Part shown: piece by piece, positions 44,288 to 53,218 of the stretch
How the letters are laid out: each line of letters begins with the position of its first letter
Position numbering within the stretch: position 1 is the first letter of the stretch
Origin: Sphingobacterium spiritivorum ATCC 33861
GTDB lineage: Bacteria > Bacteroidota > Bacteroidia > Sphingobacteriales > Sphingobacteriaceae
Direction of reading: 5' to 3'
Length of the DNA: 64,000 bases
Assembly: GCF_000143765.1 (NCBI RefSeq)
Contig: NZ_GL379776.1
Location: forward strand, 126,465-190,464
The notes under the pieces: model-generated
What the model was told of the DNA's origin: nothing
The model's database searches: none
Seen by the model: only the letters and a program-made list of their open reading frames with translations
Translations under genes and position numbers: made by a program

Positions 44288-45463
44288 TTAAAGTCTGCTT
44301 TGTACCTGTAGAATAAACAGGTTTCCGTTGTATGTAGTGGTATTTTCGATCTGATGCTTATAGCGGTCTATCTGCATACCAACCTGAATCCTTGCTCCGT
44401 AATTTTTAAGAAATTCCAGACCGAACATAGGCGTAATGGTTTCTCTCGGATTTTTATCCTTTTTGAAGTTGACGTCCAGATATTCATAACGACAGGAAAC
44501 TTCTATTGCACTCAGATTCTTATGCTTGATCTCATACCGCAGATTTGGCAGAAAATATATACCCCGCATCTGATAATCATTGATATCAGGAGAACGGACA
44601 TCCTCACCTAATGCAAAGTACAGATTGTGATTGACAGCCTGTTTGGCCTCTACCTGCATATCGAGGAACCAGCGCGGAGAAAGGGCTATGTTACTGGTTA
44701 TATCGGCCCCGAGGGCATATACAGTCTTATGGAAAGCATCACCTACTCCACCGTTTACACCCAGATTAACCCCATATTTGCGGGACAAGCCGAATACCAT
44801 TCTGGACAGGTATTGCTTCCCGTTGTTATTATCAGAAATCTGATTTTTACCATTACCGTTGACAACGGACAACGCATACTGGAAAGGCATCGTTCCGAAA
44901 TGTAACGTCCCGCCTACCGAAGCCCCCAGCTGAAAACTTGTCCAGCCATTTTTACCAAATTCAAAATACTGATTGGACCAGTCTAAGGATTTGATAATAT
45001 CTACAGGATAAGTTTCTTCTATTCCGAACCAGGGTCTGAATTGCCCTACCGTCAACGCTATTTTGGGACTAAATGTATATTTGAGATAGGCGTTTTCCAA
45101 TACTTTAGTCTTTGGATCAGATTTAAAATCAGCCAGATTTACCAAAGCGACTACTTCAGTGCGCTTACTGATCTTAGCCTGTACCTGAGCACGCATATAT
45201 TTCAATGCAAATGTGTTGTCTGTGCCTGAATGATCTGCATGATGTAAACCTCCTACATCCACATCTTTATTCAGACTCGTGGTGAACCTTGCCTGAAATA
45301 ATCCTTTAAACTGAAATTTGGGGTAATTTTCAAAATCCTTTCCCCATGTACTGTCAGGTACCTGAGCATATACCTTATTCACAGGAAATACATGAATTAT
45401 TAAAATCAAGAAGAAAGGACATAAGGCATGTATTTTCATATGAAAAAATAAATGTTTCTTCAT
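44288..45463 (-). CDS. Outer-membrane porin, O/P-like, first gene of the dicarboxylate operon
   Basis: A 391-residue outer-membrane protein with a signal peptide (about residues 1-34, ending VYAQ). The rest is a beta-barrel with porin O/P-type features: FKGLFQARF, YMRAQVQAKISKRTEVVALVNLADF (recognised from shorter pieces), LTVGQFRPWFGIE and a C-terminal strand FILQVQSRL. It would let small anions through the outer membrane. As the first gene ahead of the DASS transporter and sdhCAB, it is likely to admit dicarboxylates. A TTG/CCATTTTG promoter pair lies 45-80 bases upstream. Confidence 0.88.
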   Translation of the reverse strand: MKKHLFFHMKIHALCPFFLILIIHVFPVNKVYAQVPDSTWGKDFENYPKFQFKGLFQARFTTSLNKDVDVGGLHHADHSGTDNTFALKYMRAQVQAKISKRTEVVALVNLADFKSDPKTKVLENAYLKYTFSPKIALTVGQFRPWFGIEETYPVDIIKSLDWSNQYFEFGKNGWTSFQLGASVGGTLHFGTMPFQYALSVVNGNGKNQISDNNNGKQYLSRMVFGLSRKYGVNLGVNGGVGDAFHKTVYALGADITSNIALSPRWFLDMQVEAKQAVNHNLYFALGEDVRSPDINDYQMRGIYFLPNLRYEIKHKNLSAIEVSCRYEYLDVNFKKDKNPRETITPMFGLEFLKNYGARIQVGMQIDRYKHQIENTTTYNGNLFILQVQSRL

Positions 45464-45510
45464 GGTTCGGTAGTTATGTTAATTGGTATTTGGTATATAA
45501 ATTACAAATA

Positions 45511-45540
45511 CAAAATGGAATTGTTTCAATTTATTTACAA
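45511..45540 (-). promoter_or_regulatory. Candidate promoter of the porin-DASS-sdh operon
   Basis: On the minus strand a TTG (45540-45538) is followed after 19 bases by CCATTTTG (45518-45511), one mismatch from the Bacteroidota TAnnTTTG box. The leader to the porin start would be about 40 bases. Confidence 0.3.
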
Positions 45541-45687
45541 TTCACAAACAATCTTAATAAGAAAATATTAAAATAAGGCTATAAGTAAAGAGGGGGAATT
45601 ACAGATTTTATACAAACGGAGAAGTCCGGTGTACAGCATAGCCCTAAAAGGTAATTTGAAAAAAATACTTCTTAATTGGGTATTAAA

Positions 45688-46047
45688 TTAATGGTTATCA
45701 GTCTCTGAAGTTGGTTTTTCTCTATCAAGCAATACTTTTCCCCAGTCATTCAGCAACCATAATGCTTCTACTAATTTTTCTCCTATGGGTGTAAGAGAAT
45801 ATTCTACACGGGGAGGTAACTCAGCAAACTGTTCCTTTGTCAGTATTCCGGCTTGCTCCATTTCTTTCAATTGTTGGTTCAAAACCCGTCGGTCAACTTT
45901 TCCGATACCACGCAAAAACTCACTTGGTCTTTTTTTGCCCTCATTGATCTGCCATACAATAGGAATTTTCCATTTACCGCTGATGGCATTAACAGCAAAT
46001 TCTAAGGGACAAATTTTCTCTATAATCGTTGATTCCTTTGTTTTCAT
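45688..46047 (-). CDS. HxlR-family transcriptional regulator
   Basis: A 119-residue winged-helix repressor or activator. The HxlR signature is complete: CPLEFAVNAISGKWKIPIVW at residues 13-32, then RPSEFLRGIGKVDRRVLNQQLKEMEQAGIL as the recognition helix and wing. Cys13 sits where redox-sensing members (YodB, HypR, QorR type) carry their reactive cysteine. The gene is divergent from a peroxiredoxin gene across 95 bases that contain an inverted repeat, so it probably controls the peroxiredoxin, alkylation repair and ClbS-like genes in response to electrophiles or oxidants. That control is inferred from position. Confidence 0.93.
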   Translation of the reverse strand: MKTKESTIIEKICPLEFAVNAISGKWKIPIVWQINEGKKRPSEFLRGIGKVDRRVLNQQLKEMEQAGILTKEQFAELPPRVEYSLTPIGEKLVEALWLLNDWGKVLLDREKPTSETDNH

Positions 46048-46061
46048 AAAAAAGTGACTTT

Positions 46062-46080
46062 TTTAACCCATAGGGGTAAA
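46062..46080. promoter_or_regulatory. Candidate HxlR operator
   Basis: A near-perfect inverted repeat TTTAACCC-ATA-GGGGTAAA, one mismatch, 15 bases before the HxlR start and 12 bases before the -33 element of the peroxiredoxin gene. The place suits a site that controls both divergent promoters. Confidence 0.45.
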
Positions 46081-46091
46081 ATTATGCGGTA

Positions 46092-46122
46092 TTGTCGGAG
46101 CCGGAATACTTTTAAATATTTG
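46092..46122 (+). promoter_or_regulatory. Candidate promoter of the peroxiredoxin gene
   Basis: A TTG at 46092-46094 and AATATTTG at 46115-46122 with a 20-base spacer match the Bacteroidota TTG-(17-23)-TAnnTTTG pattern with one mismatch. The start codon is 20 bases downstream. Confidence 0.5.
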
Positions 46123-46142
46123 CAAAAACAATAACGTACAAC

Positions 46143-46781
46143 ATGAGTAATATGACCGAACAAACAGCTGCGCTCCGCGCGCAAATAAATGCTCAACTCC
46201 CTGCTTCCACAGTGCAGGCCTTTGAAGCATCCGTACAGGATCTGAAACAGCGGAATATCGAAGCCGGAGTAATCCGTACCGGTGAAAAATTACCGGATTT
46301 TGAATTACCAAATGTAGCCAATAATATCATAAGTTCTAAACAGCTCCTTTCGCAGGGCAAATTAATTATAGCATTTTTCAGAGGTATATGGTGTCCATAC
46401 TGCAATCTGCAGATCAGGGCACTGAATAATCAGCTTAATCAGGTAACAAATAAAAATGCCACTTTAGTAGCTATTTCTCCGCAATCCTTATCCCACAACA
46501 GTAATACAGCTACACAACATAATCTTGATTTTGATGTACTGACAGATAAGGATAATAACTATGCCCGCAAACTAGGGATTACCTTCGAATTACAGGATTT
46601 TGTAAAACCTTATTACGAGGAGCTGGGAATTGATTTGGCAGCGTTTAATGCAAACAACACGTACGAACTTCCTATTCCTGCAATATTTGTCGTGGACACC
46701 GATCACACGATTATATATACATTTGCAGATACAGATTACACCAACAGGATAGATCCGGATTTGCTGATAGCACAATTATGA
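46143..46781 (+). CDS. Peroxiredoxin-like AhpC/TSA-family protein with WCPYC site
   Basis: A 212-residue cytoplasmic thioredoxin-fold protein. After a helical N-terminus (about 1-45) comes the AhpC/TSA core: GEKLPDFELP, then FFRGIWCPYCNLQIRALNNQ with a CxxC active site (Cys near 83 and 86), and VAISPQS. A CPxC in place of the single-cysteine TxxC of typical peroxiredoxins places it in the peroxiredoxin-like/PrxQ-adjacent group, which reduces peroxides or works as a thiol reductase. Its last codon overlaps the next gene (ATGA), so the two are translationally coupled. It is divergent from the HxlR regulator. Confidence 0.9.
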   Translation: MSNMTEQTAALRAQINAQLPASTVQAFEASVQDLKQRNIEAGVIRTGEKLPDFELPNVANNIISSKQLLSQGKLIIAFFRGIWCPYCNLQIRALNNQLNQVTNKNATLVAISPQSLSHNSNTATQHNLDFDVLTDKDNNYARKLGITFELQDFVKPYYEELGIDLAAFNANNTYELPIPAIFVVDTDHTIIYTFADTDYTNRIDPDLLIAQL

Positions 46782-47587
46782 AAGACGAAAAAAGAAAAGG
46801 AGCCAGATCTGCAAAAGATATTCCTGCAGAAGTATTGGAACAACTCAACAGCGGATTGATCGAATCCGCTAATCTGACGGAATGGCTCACCATTGATCAG
46901 AACATATTATTGAAGCGTGTATTATCCCAAATGGGCAGGGAACATTATATAGCACCTGTATCCGCAGCAATAGATAAGCTCCCCAAAAAAACAGTGAATA
47001 CCGTTAATGAAGCCATCGGAAATACAATACTTACTTTATCAGTCTCTTATTCGGATCTGCACATAAAGCAGGCTTTAAAAACTCATCCCTCAGATATGGT
47101 CAGGTGCTGGGCCACATATCTGACGGGAAATAATGAAAACTTGTCCATTACAGAGAAACTGGATCAGATTCAGTTTTTCGCAGCAGACCGCCACTTCGGA
47201 GTACGGGAAATCGCATGGATGGCTGTTCGAAACAGTATTATACAGAATCTGGAACATAGTATATCTATATTAACCCTATGGGCAGCCCATGAGAATGAAA
47301 ACATAAGAAGATTTGCGTCTGAATCTATACGACCGAGAGGTGTATGGTGTGCACATATCGAGATACTGAAAAAACAACCTGAATTGGCATTGCCTGTACT
47401 TGAGCAATTAAAATCAGATTCTTCCAAATATGTGAGAGACAGTGTTGGCAATTGGTTAAATGATGCAAGTAAAACTAATCCGGCATTTGTACTGGATATT
47501 TGTTCCCGATGGAAGATGGAGAGTCCAACCAAAGAAACGCTTTATATCTTAAAAAAAGCCATGCGAACATTAGATAAACAAGCCTGA
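46778..47587 (+). CDS. DNA alkylation repair protein (AlkC/AlkD-like HEAT repeats)
   Basis: A 269-residue helical-repeat protein of the AlkC/AlkD DNA glycosylase family (PF08713). Recognisable segments are FFAADRHFGVREIAWMAVR near residue 130, NENIRRFASESIRPRGVW near 170, and SSKYVRDSVGNWLNDASKTNP near 215, which match the DNA-binding HEAT repeats. Family members excise N3- and N7-alkylpurines without base flipping, and some act on bulky adducts of natural products such as yatakemycin. It overlaps the peroxiredoxin gene by four bases and precedes a ClbS-like gene, which suggests a defence against DNA-damaging alkylators. The exact subfamily is uncertain. Confidence 0.85.
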   Translation: MKDEKRKGARSAKDIPAEVLEQLNSGLIESANLTEWLTIDQNILLKRVLSQMGREHYIAPVSAAIDKLPKKTVNTVNEAIGNTILTLSVSYSDLHIKQALKTHPSDMVRCWATYLTGNNENLSITEKLDQIQFFAADRHFGVREIAWMAVRNSIIQNLEHSISILTLWAAHENENIRRFASESIRPRGVWCAHIEILKKQPELALPVLEQLKSDSSKYVRDSVGNWLNDASKTNPAFVLDICSRWKMESPTKETLYILKKAMRTLDKQA

Positions 47588-47648
47588 TGTGTTACTGTTT
47601 TTGTGTATATTGAATGTCTCAAACATCTGATTTCTTATTGAAAACCAA

Positions 47649-48167
47649 ATGGCGATTCCAACAAATAAAGAACAATTGCTGATAGCAATTAAAAGCAATT
47701 ACGACAAACTCATGAAAGAGTTAGCGGACATCCCTTTAGCAGATACTTCTATCCCCGAACTGGAAGGGCATGCTAAAGACACCTATATGAGTGTGCACAA
47801 TCTTGTCTCCTACCTTATCGGATGGGGAGAGCTGGTTCTTAAATGGAATAGAAAAAAAGATCTGCAGGAGACAGTAGATTTTCCGGAAACCGAATATAAA
47901 TGGAATCAGCTGGGTATACTTGCACAGAAATTTTACAGCGATTACGAAACTATTCCTTATCCTGAATTATTAAAACGTCTGGATACTACTGTAGGAGATA
48001 TTTTACAACTCATCGGGCGTAAAACAAATCGTGAATTATATGAAGAGTCCTGGTATGAAAAGTGGACTCTGGGGCGTATGATCCAATTCAATACGGCCTC
48101 CCCATATACCAATGCAAGAGCCAGAATACGAAATTGGAAAAAATTAAAAGGGGCAGCAGCGGAATAA
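47649..48167 (+). CDS. ClbS/DfsB-family four-helix bundle protein (DUF1706)
   Basis: A 172-residue soluble helical protein of the DinB/ClbS fold. Recognisable parts are PTNKEQLLIAIKSNYDKLM at the N-terminus, MSVHNLVSYLIGWGELVLKW near residue 55 and the C-terminal TASPYTNARARIRNWKKLK. The family includes ClbS, which opens the cyclopropane of colibactin and so protects DNA from its producer's genotoxin, and DfsB; the substrate of most members is unknown. It lies about 60 bases after the alkylation repair gene on the same strand and may be co-transcribed. A role against electrophilic natural products is inferred from the family and context. Confidence 0.88.
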   Translation: MAIPTNKEQLLIAIKSNYDKLMKELADIPLADTSIPELEGHAKDTYMSVHNLVSYLIGWGELVLKWNRKKDLQETVDFPETEYKWNQLGILAQKFYSDYETIPYPELLKRLDTTVGDILQLIGRKTNRELYEESWYEKWTLGRMIQFNTASPYTNARARIRNWKKLKGAAAE

Positions 48168-48196
48168 GATATGTTGCTGTCCATTCAAAATAAAGA

Positions 48197-48637
48197 TTAT
48201 TCCGGAATCTGGTACTGCATACTTACAGCTATACGATTCCATCCGTTGATCGTCACGATTGCCATCAGTACCTGTGCAACATACTGCTCACCTAGTAATT
48301 CTACGGCTTTGAGATAAGTGGCTTCAGAAAGTCCGTGCTCATGTATCAAGGTCACTTCCTCTGTCATACTTAGGATGACACGCTCTTCCTCGGTAAACAA
48401 AGTGGTTTCTTTCCAGGCATTCAGCAAAAATATGCGTTGGTTTGTTTCTCCCTTTTTTAAGGCATCTTTCGTATGCATATCAAGACAAAATGCACACCCG
48501 TTGATCTGTGAAGCTCTGATTTTGATTAGTTCCAGATGCGTTTTAGACACATCCGAAGCCTGAATATATTGTTCCAGAGCGGACATTGCTTTATATCCCT
48601 GAGGCTCTGACTTCGCTATATTAATTCTCTCACTCAT
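48197..48637 (-). CDS. Carboxymuconolactone-decarboxylase-family (AhpD-like) protein
   Basis: A 146-residue protein with the AhpD-like core. The catalytic motif CAFCLDMHT (CxxCxxxH, near residues 52-60) lies in the characteristic LIKIRASQINGCAFCLDMH segment. Members are alkylhydroperoxidases or thiol reductases, generally acting in oxidative stress. It is convergent with the ClbS-like gene and follows the Crp/Fnr regulator on the same strand, which may control it. AhpD-like and peroxiredoxin genes in one locus support a peroxide/electrophile stress theme. Confidence 0.92.
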   Translation of the reverse strand: MSERINIAKSEPQGYKAMSALEQYIQASDVSKTHLELIKIRASQINGCAFCLDMHTKDALKKGETNQRIFLLNAWKETTLFTEEERVILSMTEEVTLIHEHGLSEATYLKAVELLGEQYVAQVLMAIVTINGWNRIAVSMQYQIPE

Positions 48638-48708
48638 AACATGTTAATTAAATAATGATATATTTTTCAATGATTATGAGACAAAGTTAAGCGTTAGATT
48701 ACACAAAA

Positions 48709-48728
48709 AACTTAAACCAGTTTAAGTT
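48709..48728 (-). terminator. Inverted repeat at the end of the Crp/Fnr gene (terminator or operator)
   Basis: A perfect 9-bp repeat AACTTAAAC-CA-GTTTAAGTT overlaps the regulator's stop codon. On the minus strand it is followed by a T run, as for a terminator, but it also lies in the promoter region of the AhpD-like gene, where a dimeric regulator could bind. Confidence 0.5.
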
Positions 48729-49297
48729 CGTTTTTTTCGCCTGATCTCACTTAGGTATTCAGGTGTAAAGCCAAGATAAGATGCTATAAGGTATTGCGGA
48801 ATACGCTGTACAAACTGAGGATTGACCAGCTGAAAATGATTGTAAAGTTCCTCCCGGGAAAAATCGTATATATATTTTATACGACGTTGGGCTGCAGCGT
48901 ACGCTCGCTGATATATATACCGGAAATAACGCTCCATCTCCGGATAACGGGACAGTAATTTTTCCTGAGATTCGGCATGTAGGGTCAAAAGACGGGTATC
49001 TTCTACTGCCTGAATATAAAATTCGGTCTGCAACTGATGTTCATATGCCATATTATCTGTAATCCACCAGTTCTCAATAGCAAACTGAGTCGTATGTTCA
49101 ACACCCTTTTCATTGATAAAAAACATTCTCATACAACCGTTCAGCACAAAATAGTTGAACTTACAGACCTGACCTTCCACAAGTACATTTTCTTTTTTCT
49201 TTACTGTTTTCAGTTCAAAAAAAGAAAGCACATCGTTGAATTTTTCTTCGTCAATTACAATGAATTTCTGCAGATGTTGTTTAAATAATTCTGACAT
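48722..49297 (-). CDS. Crp/Fnr-family transcriptional regulator
   Basis: A 191-residue regulator. The cyclic-nucleotide-binding-like beta-roll occupies about residues 30-115 (FNYFVLNGCMRMFFINEKG, then ENWWITDNMA). The long dimerisation helix and the C-terminal helix-turn-helix follow, with FVQRIPQYLIASYLGFTPEYLSEIRR. No cluster-binding cysteines typical of FNR are present, so the ligand is unknown. The C-terminal helix-turn-helix sequence is of the common Bacteroidota type. ATG 49297 (MSELFKQHL) is the family start; the frame extends upstream to 49351 with an unlikely cysteine-rich leader. It precedes the AhpD-like gene on the same strand. Confidence 0.9.
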   Translation of the reverse strand: MSELFKQHLQKFIVIDEEKFNDVLSFFELKTVKKKENVLVEGQVCKFNYFVLNGCMRMFFINEKGVEHTTQFAIENWWITDNMAYEHQLQTEFYIQAVEDTRLLTLHAESQEKLLSRYPEMERYFRYIYQRAYAAAQRRIKYIYDFSREELYNHFQLVNPQFVQRIPQYLIASYLGFTPEYLSEIRRKKRT

Positions 49298-49398
49298 ATA
49301 GATTCTGTTGAGCGTACATAACAGGCACGCTGCATCATCAAATATAGCCATCTCCGGCTATCCGCCTCTTCTGTTATCTGAAAAAATTAAATAAGATT

Positions 49399-52300
49399 TT
49401 ACTGTGCAAGCCTTCTTGCAATCAGTACATAACCCGTTTTGCGTTTGGATTCCTCACCACTTTTATGAGCCGTCACAGTATAAAAATAAGTCTGATCTAA
49501 ACAACCGTCAGCATTCCAATCGTTTTTATAATTATCATTCTCATATACAATCTTGCCATACCGGTTATATATCTGAACTTCTATACGATCATAGTATCCC
49601 GTACCAATAACTTCAAATTCATCATTTTTACCATCCCCGTTTGGCGTAAAGACATTCGGCACAAAGAATCCATAGGTCATGATATCTACTGAGGCAATAT
49701 TTGTCCAATTGCCATTAGCATCCAATACCTGATATCCGAACTGATCTTTTCCTGTAAAATTCAATTGCGGAGTATAGGATACTTTTCCGTTATTCACGAC
49801 TACTTTACCATATTGTGGTAATGAAACAATCTGTATAGTCATAGGATCCAAAGGAGCATATTCCTCCGGTTTATCATTCTTAAGTACAGGAATGATCATA
49901 GTCGTGTTGTAGCGCACATTGACGGTATCAGGTATGGCGACCGGAACTGTTTTTGCAACCTCAATATTTACTTTTCCGGGATAAGATTCTAATTTGTTTC
50001 CATCACTAAAAACATAGTAAAACTCATCCGAACCAAAATAATTATGCTGTGGAATATAGCTTATGGTACCATCTTTTTCGATGCTGAGCGTACCATATTC
50101 AGGAGCTTTAGTAATTCTGACTGAACTGACATTAATAAGTGTACGTTCGGTAATATCATTTTTCAGAACTTCCATTTGTAATTTCCGGTTCTGCTTTACT
50201 GTATAGGAATCTGCCACTGCCACAGGTCTCTTTGCTATAGTAATTTCTGTAGCCGTGTCATTATCATATTCCGTACCTGAGACATCTTTTACGGTACGCC
50301 CTTTCTTACTTTCTTTTGCAGTCAACAGCGCTGAATTACTCACTTTTCCTTTGTCAAAATCTGTATCAAGCAACTGATACCGTACGACGTACTTCACTGA
50401 ATCGCTTGCAGCCAGAGCACCAGAAGAAATAGAAGTAGCTGTTGTAAACAACATCGGATCTTCCAGGTACAGATCATAGATCGTAAATCCGCTTTTATTC
50501 CACACTGTAAACGTATACTCCAGCTGATCTCCCTCAATAAATAATCCTCCGGTTCCTGAACCCCGGTTAGTAATTCGTTTGCGTAAATACACTTCCGGAA
50601 TACGGTCTATGAGTGTCACGGTCGGTTCATCATTATCAACAGCAGAACCGGATATATCCTTTACATCAAATCCTCTTGGATTTTTCCCTCTAACATTGGC
50701 CGAATTGGTAATCAATCCTTTATCAAAATCTTGTTGTGTGATCGTGTATGAAAGTGTAACACTGCTCTTCCCTTGTGCTGCCAGTACAGCCGGTGTCATC
50801 ATAATCTCAGCAGATCTGATAAGCGGATCCAGCACTTTAATATCTTTGACAGGTACATAGCCGACATTCTCCACTTGAAGTGTGTATTGTATCGTTTCGC
50901 CGGCCTGCATGTAGGAATCTTTATTTTCATCCGTGAAAACGGCTGTTTTCAGCAGCGCCAGTTTTCCCCTTTCGTTTAACGGCTCTAATAAAAATACCTG
51001 ACTGTTGATCTTTATATTATTACAGGTTCCACCCTTGCCGTTATTGGCACACTCTTCTTCTGCTGTGTTCGGCAGGAGCTTTAAAATATCTGTTGAAGTT
51101 GCATCAGGGTCTGTCATATCCGGTTTACGCATAATGGTAGCTTTAGCCGGAACATATCCATAGGTCGCATCCGGAACAACATCTGCCCGTACAGTAAACG
51201 AAAGAACGACTTCTTCCTGATCCGCTAAGGTGAGATAGGCTGCATAGCGGTTATTATTAGTCAGTGCTCCGGATATAGTACCCGCCCCGGAAACCGGATT
51301 TACCTGCTGTATGATCACTCCCTCCGGCAAAGTAAAATGAAACGGAGCTTTATCAACTGCAGAAGGACCATTATTTCTCACAGTCACTATATACGTAAAA
51401 CTCTCTCCCAATTCTACCTGACTGCTGCTCGTTTCTACAGATACAACTTCCAGATCGGCTACTTTTACGGTTATATTCTGAGTTTTGATTTCAGCAATAT
51501 TCAGTGCATAAGCCCAGGTATCCATAGCTTTCTCATTTCCAAAGCTGAAATTACCATAATTCTGATTATTATTTCTGTTAACTGTCGCATTCGAATATGT
51601 CCCCCAGCGATGTCCGTTGATACGGCTGCTAATGCCTTCCAGATTTACTCTCGGATCACTGTTTTCCGAAGGCAGTCCTTCACTGACATTACTGTCGTCC
51701 CAATACACAATATCAGATTCGACCGTATGCAAATCCTCAGAAAGCAATTCCAGAATAATTCCCTGCGGATTGATTTCCATATCGATATAAGGAAAATGCA
51801 CTTCTCCGCCCAGTAATTCGACTTTGATTTTTACCGGATATTTATCTCCGGCAGGAACGAGATTCCCACTCAGATCACGTCCGTTCCAATAGGCATTATT
51901 TACTCCTTCCTTCGCCAGATATATAAATTGAGCATCCGGAAAGGAATGGCTGTTGTCAAGACTTGAAATTGTAATTTTATAATTGCCGGCCAGATTTGTC
52001 TTGAATTGCACCCAGGCCCCTTTGCTGCTTACGTGATCTGCATTTCCTTCGACTCCCGTCACATTTATATCATTTACCTGAGCAGTTATACGATGACGGA
52101 TCAGCCATGTTTTTTTACCCGGAACAGCTCCTGCTGCTTCTGCTGGCATACTCATATCCGGTAATGTATACATCATCTTATGCGTGACATTACCATTAGC
52201 ATCTGCAGCCCGGGGATCGATTACATCGGAAGAACCGGCAGCTGGCACATAGTTAAGACTCTTATACACGGATTGTCCATTTGCACCTGGAAATCCTTTA

Positions 52301-53043
52301 TTATTGACAAATGAGGTAAAGGCTATCCCATTACTACCATTTCCATCTACCCTGTACACGTATCCATCATTAGTCATGACATAATTTTTGCCATAAAATG
52401 CACCATCAGCATTTGAAAGTCTTCCACTATTAATATAGAGATTGAGAACATTGGTATATACTCTTCCCGGTAGCCAGGCCGTGTTTGCAACATTTCTTAC
52501 AGATACATCCCAGGCTGCGATATACATACCATCGAACTGTATCCAGTCCTCGTTAGCGCCTAAAGCAGGAAGAAGGGTATTTACATCCGCATCATTATTT
52601 TCTCCTAAAGGTGAAAAGAACTCTACTTTCCACACACCTTCTTCATCTACAGCCACTTTATAAGGTGTATAGCCGACATCAGGCCCATCCAGTTCTGCTC
52701 TGCGTGTTCCCTGCCCCTTATCCATAATCTTGCCTATATTGTTTGCGGCAGAAGTATAGACTTTACCGGATGGGCTGGTTATACGAATACGTCCGTCAAA
52801 TGCATTTTGAGCACTTGAAGCTGCTGCGATAGTCTCTCCGATACGGACATACACAAAATGAGCCCCTAGCGTTGGAAAAGGAAAGCTCGCTGTACCCTGT
52901 CCGCTTTCACCTTTGGACATCATAAAAGCCCGGTTACCCTGTACTCCTTCAGGATACAAATCTTTAGAACCATCAGCAAAAGCAGAGGCTATAAAGCTCA
53001 GGAATACCAATAGAAAGCAAGCCCTCCACCTTACTCTATTCAT
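49399..53043 (-). CDS. Large surface protein with DUF11/Ig-like repeats and T9SS sorting domain
   Basis: A 1214-residue exported protein with a Sec signal peptide (about residues 1-23, ending SAFAD). The N-terminal 500 residues are beta-rich with no family I recognise. From about 520 come DUF11-type repeats: LEVVSVETSSSQVELGESFT, then two more beginning LLKTAVFTDENKDSYMQAGE and YLRKRITNRGSGTGGLF. About residues 930-1120 form two cadherin/Ig-like units, each with VLKND and YTPQ/YIPQ...F repeats. The end is the gliding-motility-associated C-terminal domain: FVPNVFTPNGDGKNDEF, then VQIYNRYGKIVYE and TYFYTV (near 1200). This is a type IX secretion sorting signal of the B type, so the protein would be on the cell surface. 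An adhesin-like role is inferred. Confidence 0.93.
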   Translation of the reverse strand: MNRVRWRACFLLVFLSFIASAFADGSKDLYPEGVQGNRAFMMSKGESGQGTASFPFPTLGAHFVYVRIGETIAAASSAQNAFDGRIRITSPSGKVYTSAANNIGKIMDKGQGTRRAELDGPDVGYTPYKVAVDEEGVWKVEFFSPLGENNDADVNTLLPALGANEDWIQFDGMYIAAWDVSVRNVANTAWLPGRVYTNVLNLYINSGRLSNADGAFYGKNYVMTNDGYVYRVDGNGSNGIAFTSFVNNKGFPGANGQSVYKSLNYVPAAGSSDVIDPRAADANGNVTHKMMYTLPDMSMPAEAAGAVPGKKTWLIRHRITAQVNDINVTGVEGNADHVSSKGAWVQFKTNLAGNYKITISSLDNSHSFPDAQFIYLAKEGVNNAYWNGRDLSGNLVPAGDKYPVKIKVELLGGEVHFPYIDMEINPQGIILELLSEDLHTVESDIVYWDDSNVSEGLPSENSDPRVNLEGISSRINGHRWGTYSNATVNRNNNQNYGNFSFGNEKAMDTWAYALNIAEIKTQNITVKVADLEVVSVETSSSQVELGESFTYIVTVRNNGPSAVDKAPFHFTLPEGVIIQQVNPVSGAGTISGALTNNNRYAAYLTLADQEEVVLSFTVRADVVPDATYGYVPAKATIMRKPDMTDPDATSTDILKLLPNTAEEECANNGKGGTCNNIKINSQVFLLEPLNERGKLALLKTAVFTDENKDSYMQAGETIQYTLQVENVGYVPVKDIKVLDPLIRSAEIMMTPAVLAAQGKSSVTLSYTITQQDFDKGLITNSANVRGKNPRGFDVKDISGSAVDNDEPTVTLIDRIPEVYLRKRITNRGSGTGGLFIEGDQLEYTFTVWNKSGFTIYDLYLEDPMLFTTATSISSGALAASDSVKYVVRYQLLDTDFDKGKVSNSALLTAKESKKGRTVKDVSGTEYDNDTATEITIAKRPVAVADSYTVKQNRKLQMEVLKNDITERTLINVSSVRITKAPEYGTLSIEKDGTISYIPQHNYFGSDEFYYVFSDGNKLESYPGKVNIEVAKTVPVAIPDTVNVRYNTTMIIPVLKNDKPEEYAPLDPMTIQIVSLPQYGKVVVNNGKVSYTPQLNFTGKDQFGYQVLDANGNWTNIASVDIMTYGFFVPNVFTPNGDGKNDEFEVIGTGYYDRIEVQIYNRYGKIVYENDNYKNDWNADGCLDQTYFYTVTAHKSGEESKRKTGYVLIARRLAQ

Positions 53044-53218
53044 GTTTACTTTAGGTTAACGAAGTATATGATAATCAAATGTTAACGTAAATATACCAGT
53101 TATTTTAAATAGTACAACGGTAATTACAAAAACAATAGGAAATATAACAGATAATGCATTATAATACCTAAGCTTCATTAATTATGTAGATTAAGCTCTA
53201 CATCAAAGCACTAATAAT

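Noticed and set aside
51337..51816. A 159-codon plus-strand open frame inside the T9SS surface protein
   Set aside because: It is antisense to a clear multi-domain gene with no domain of its own.
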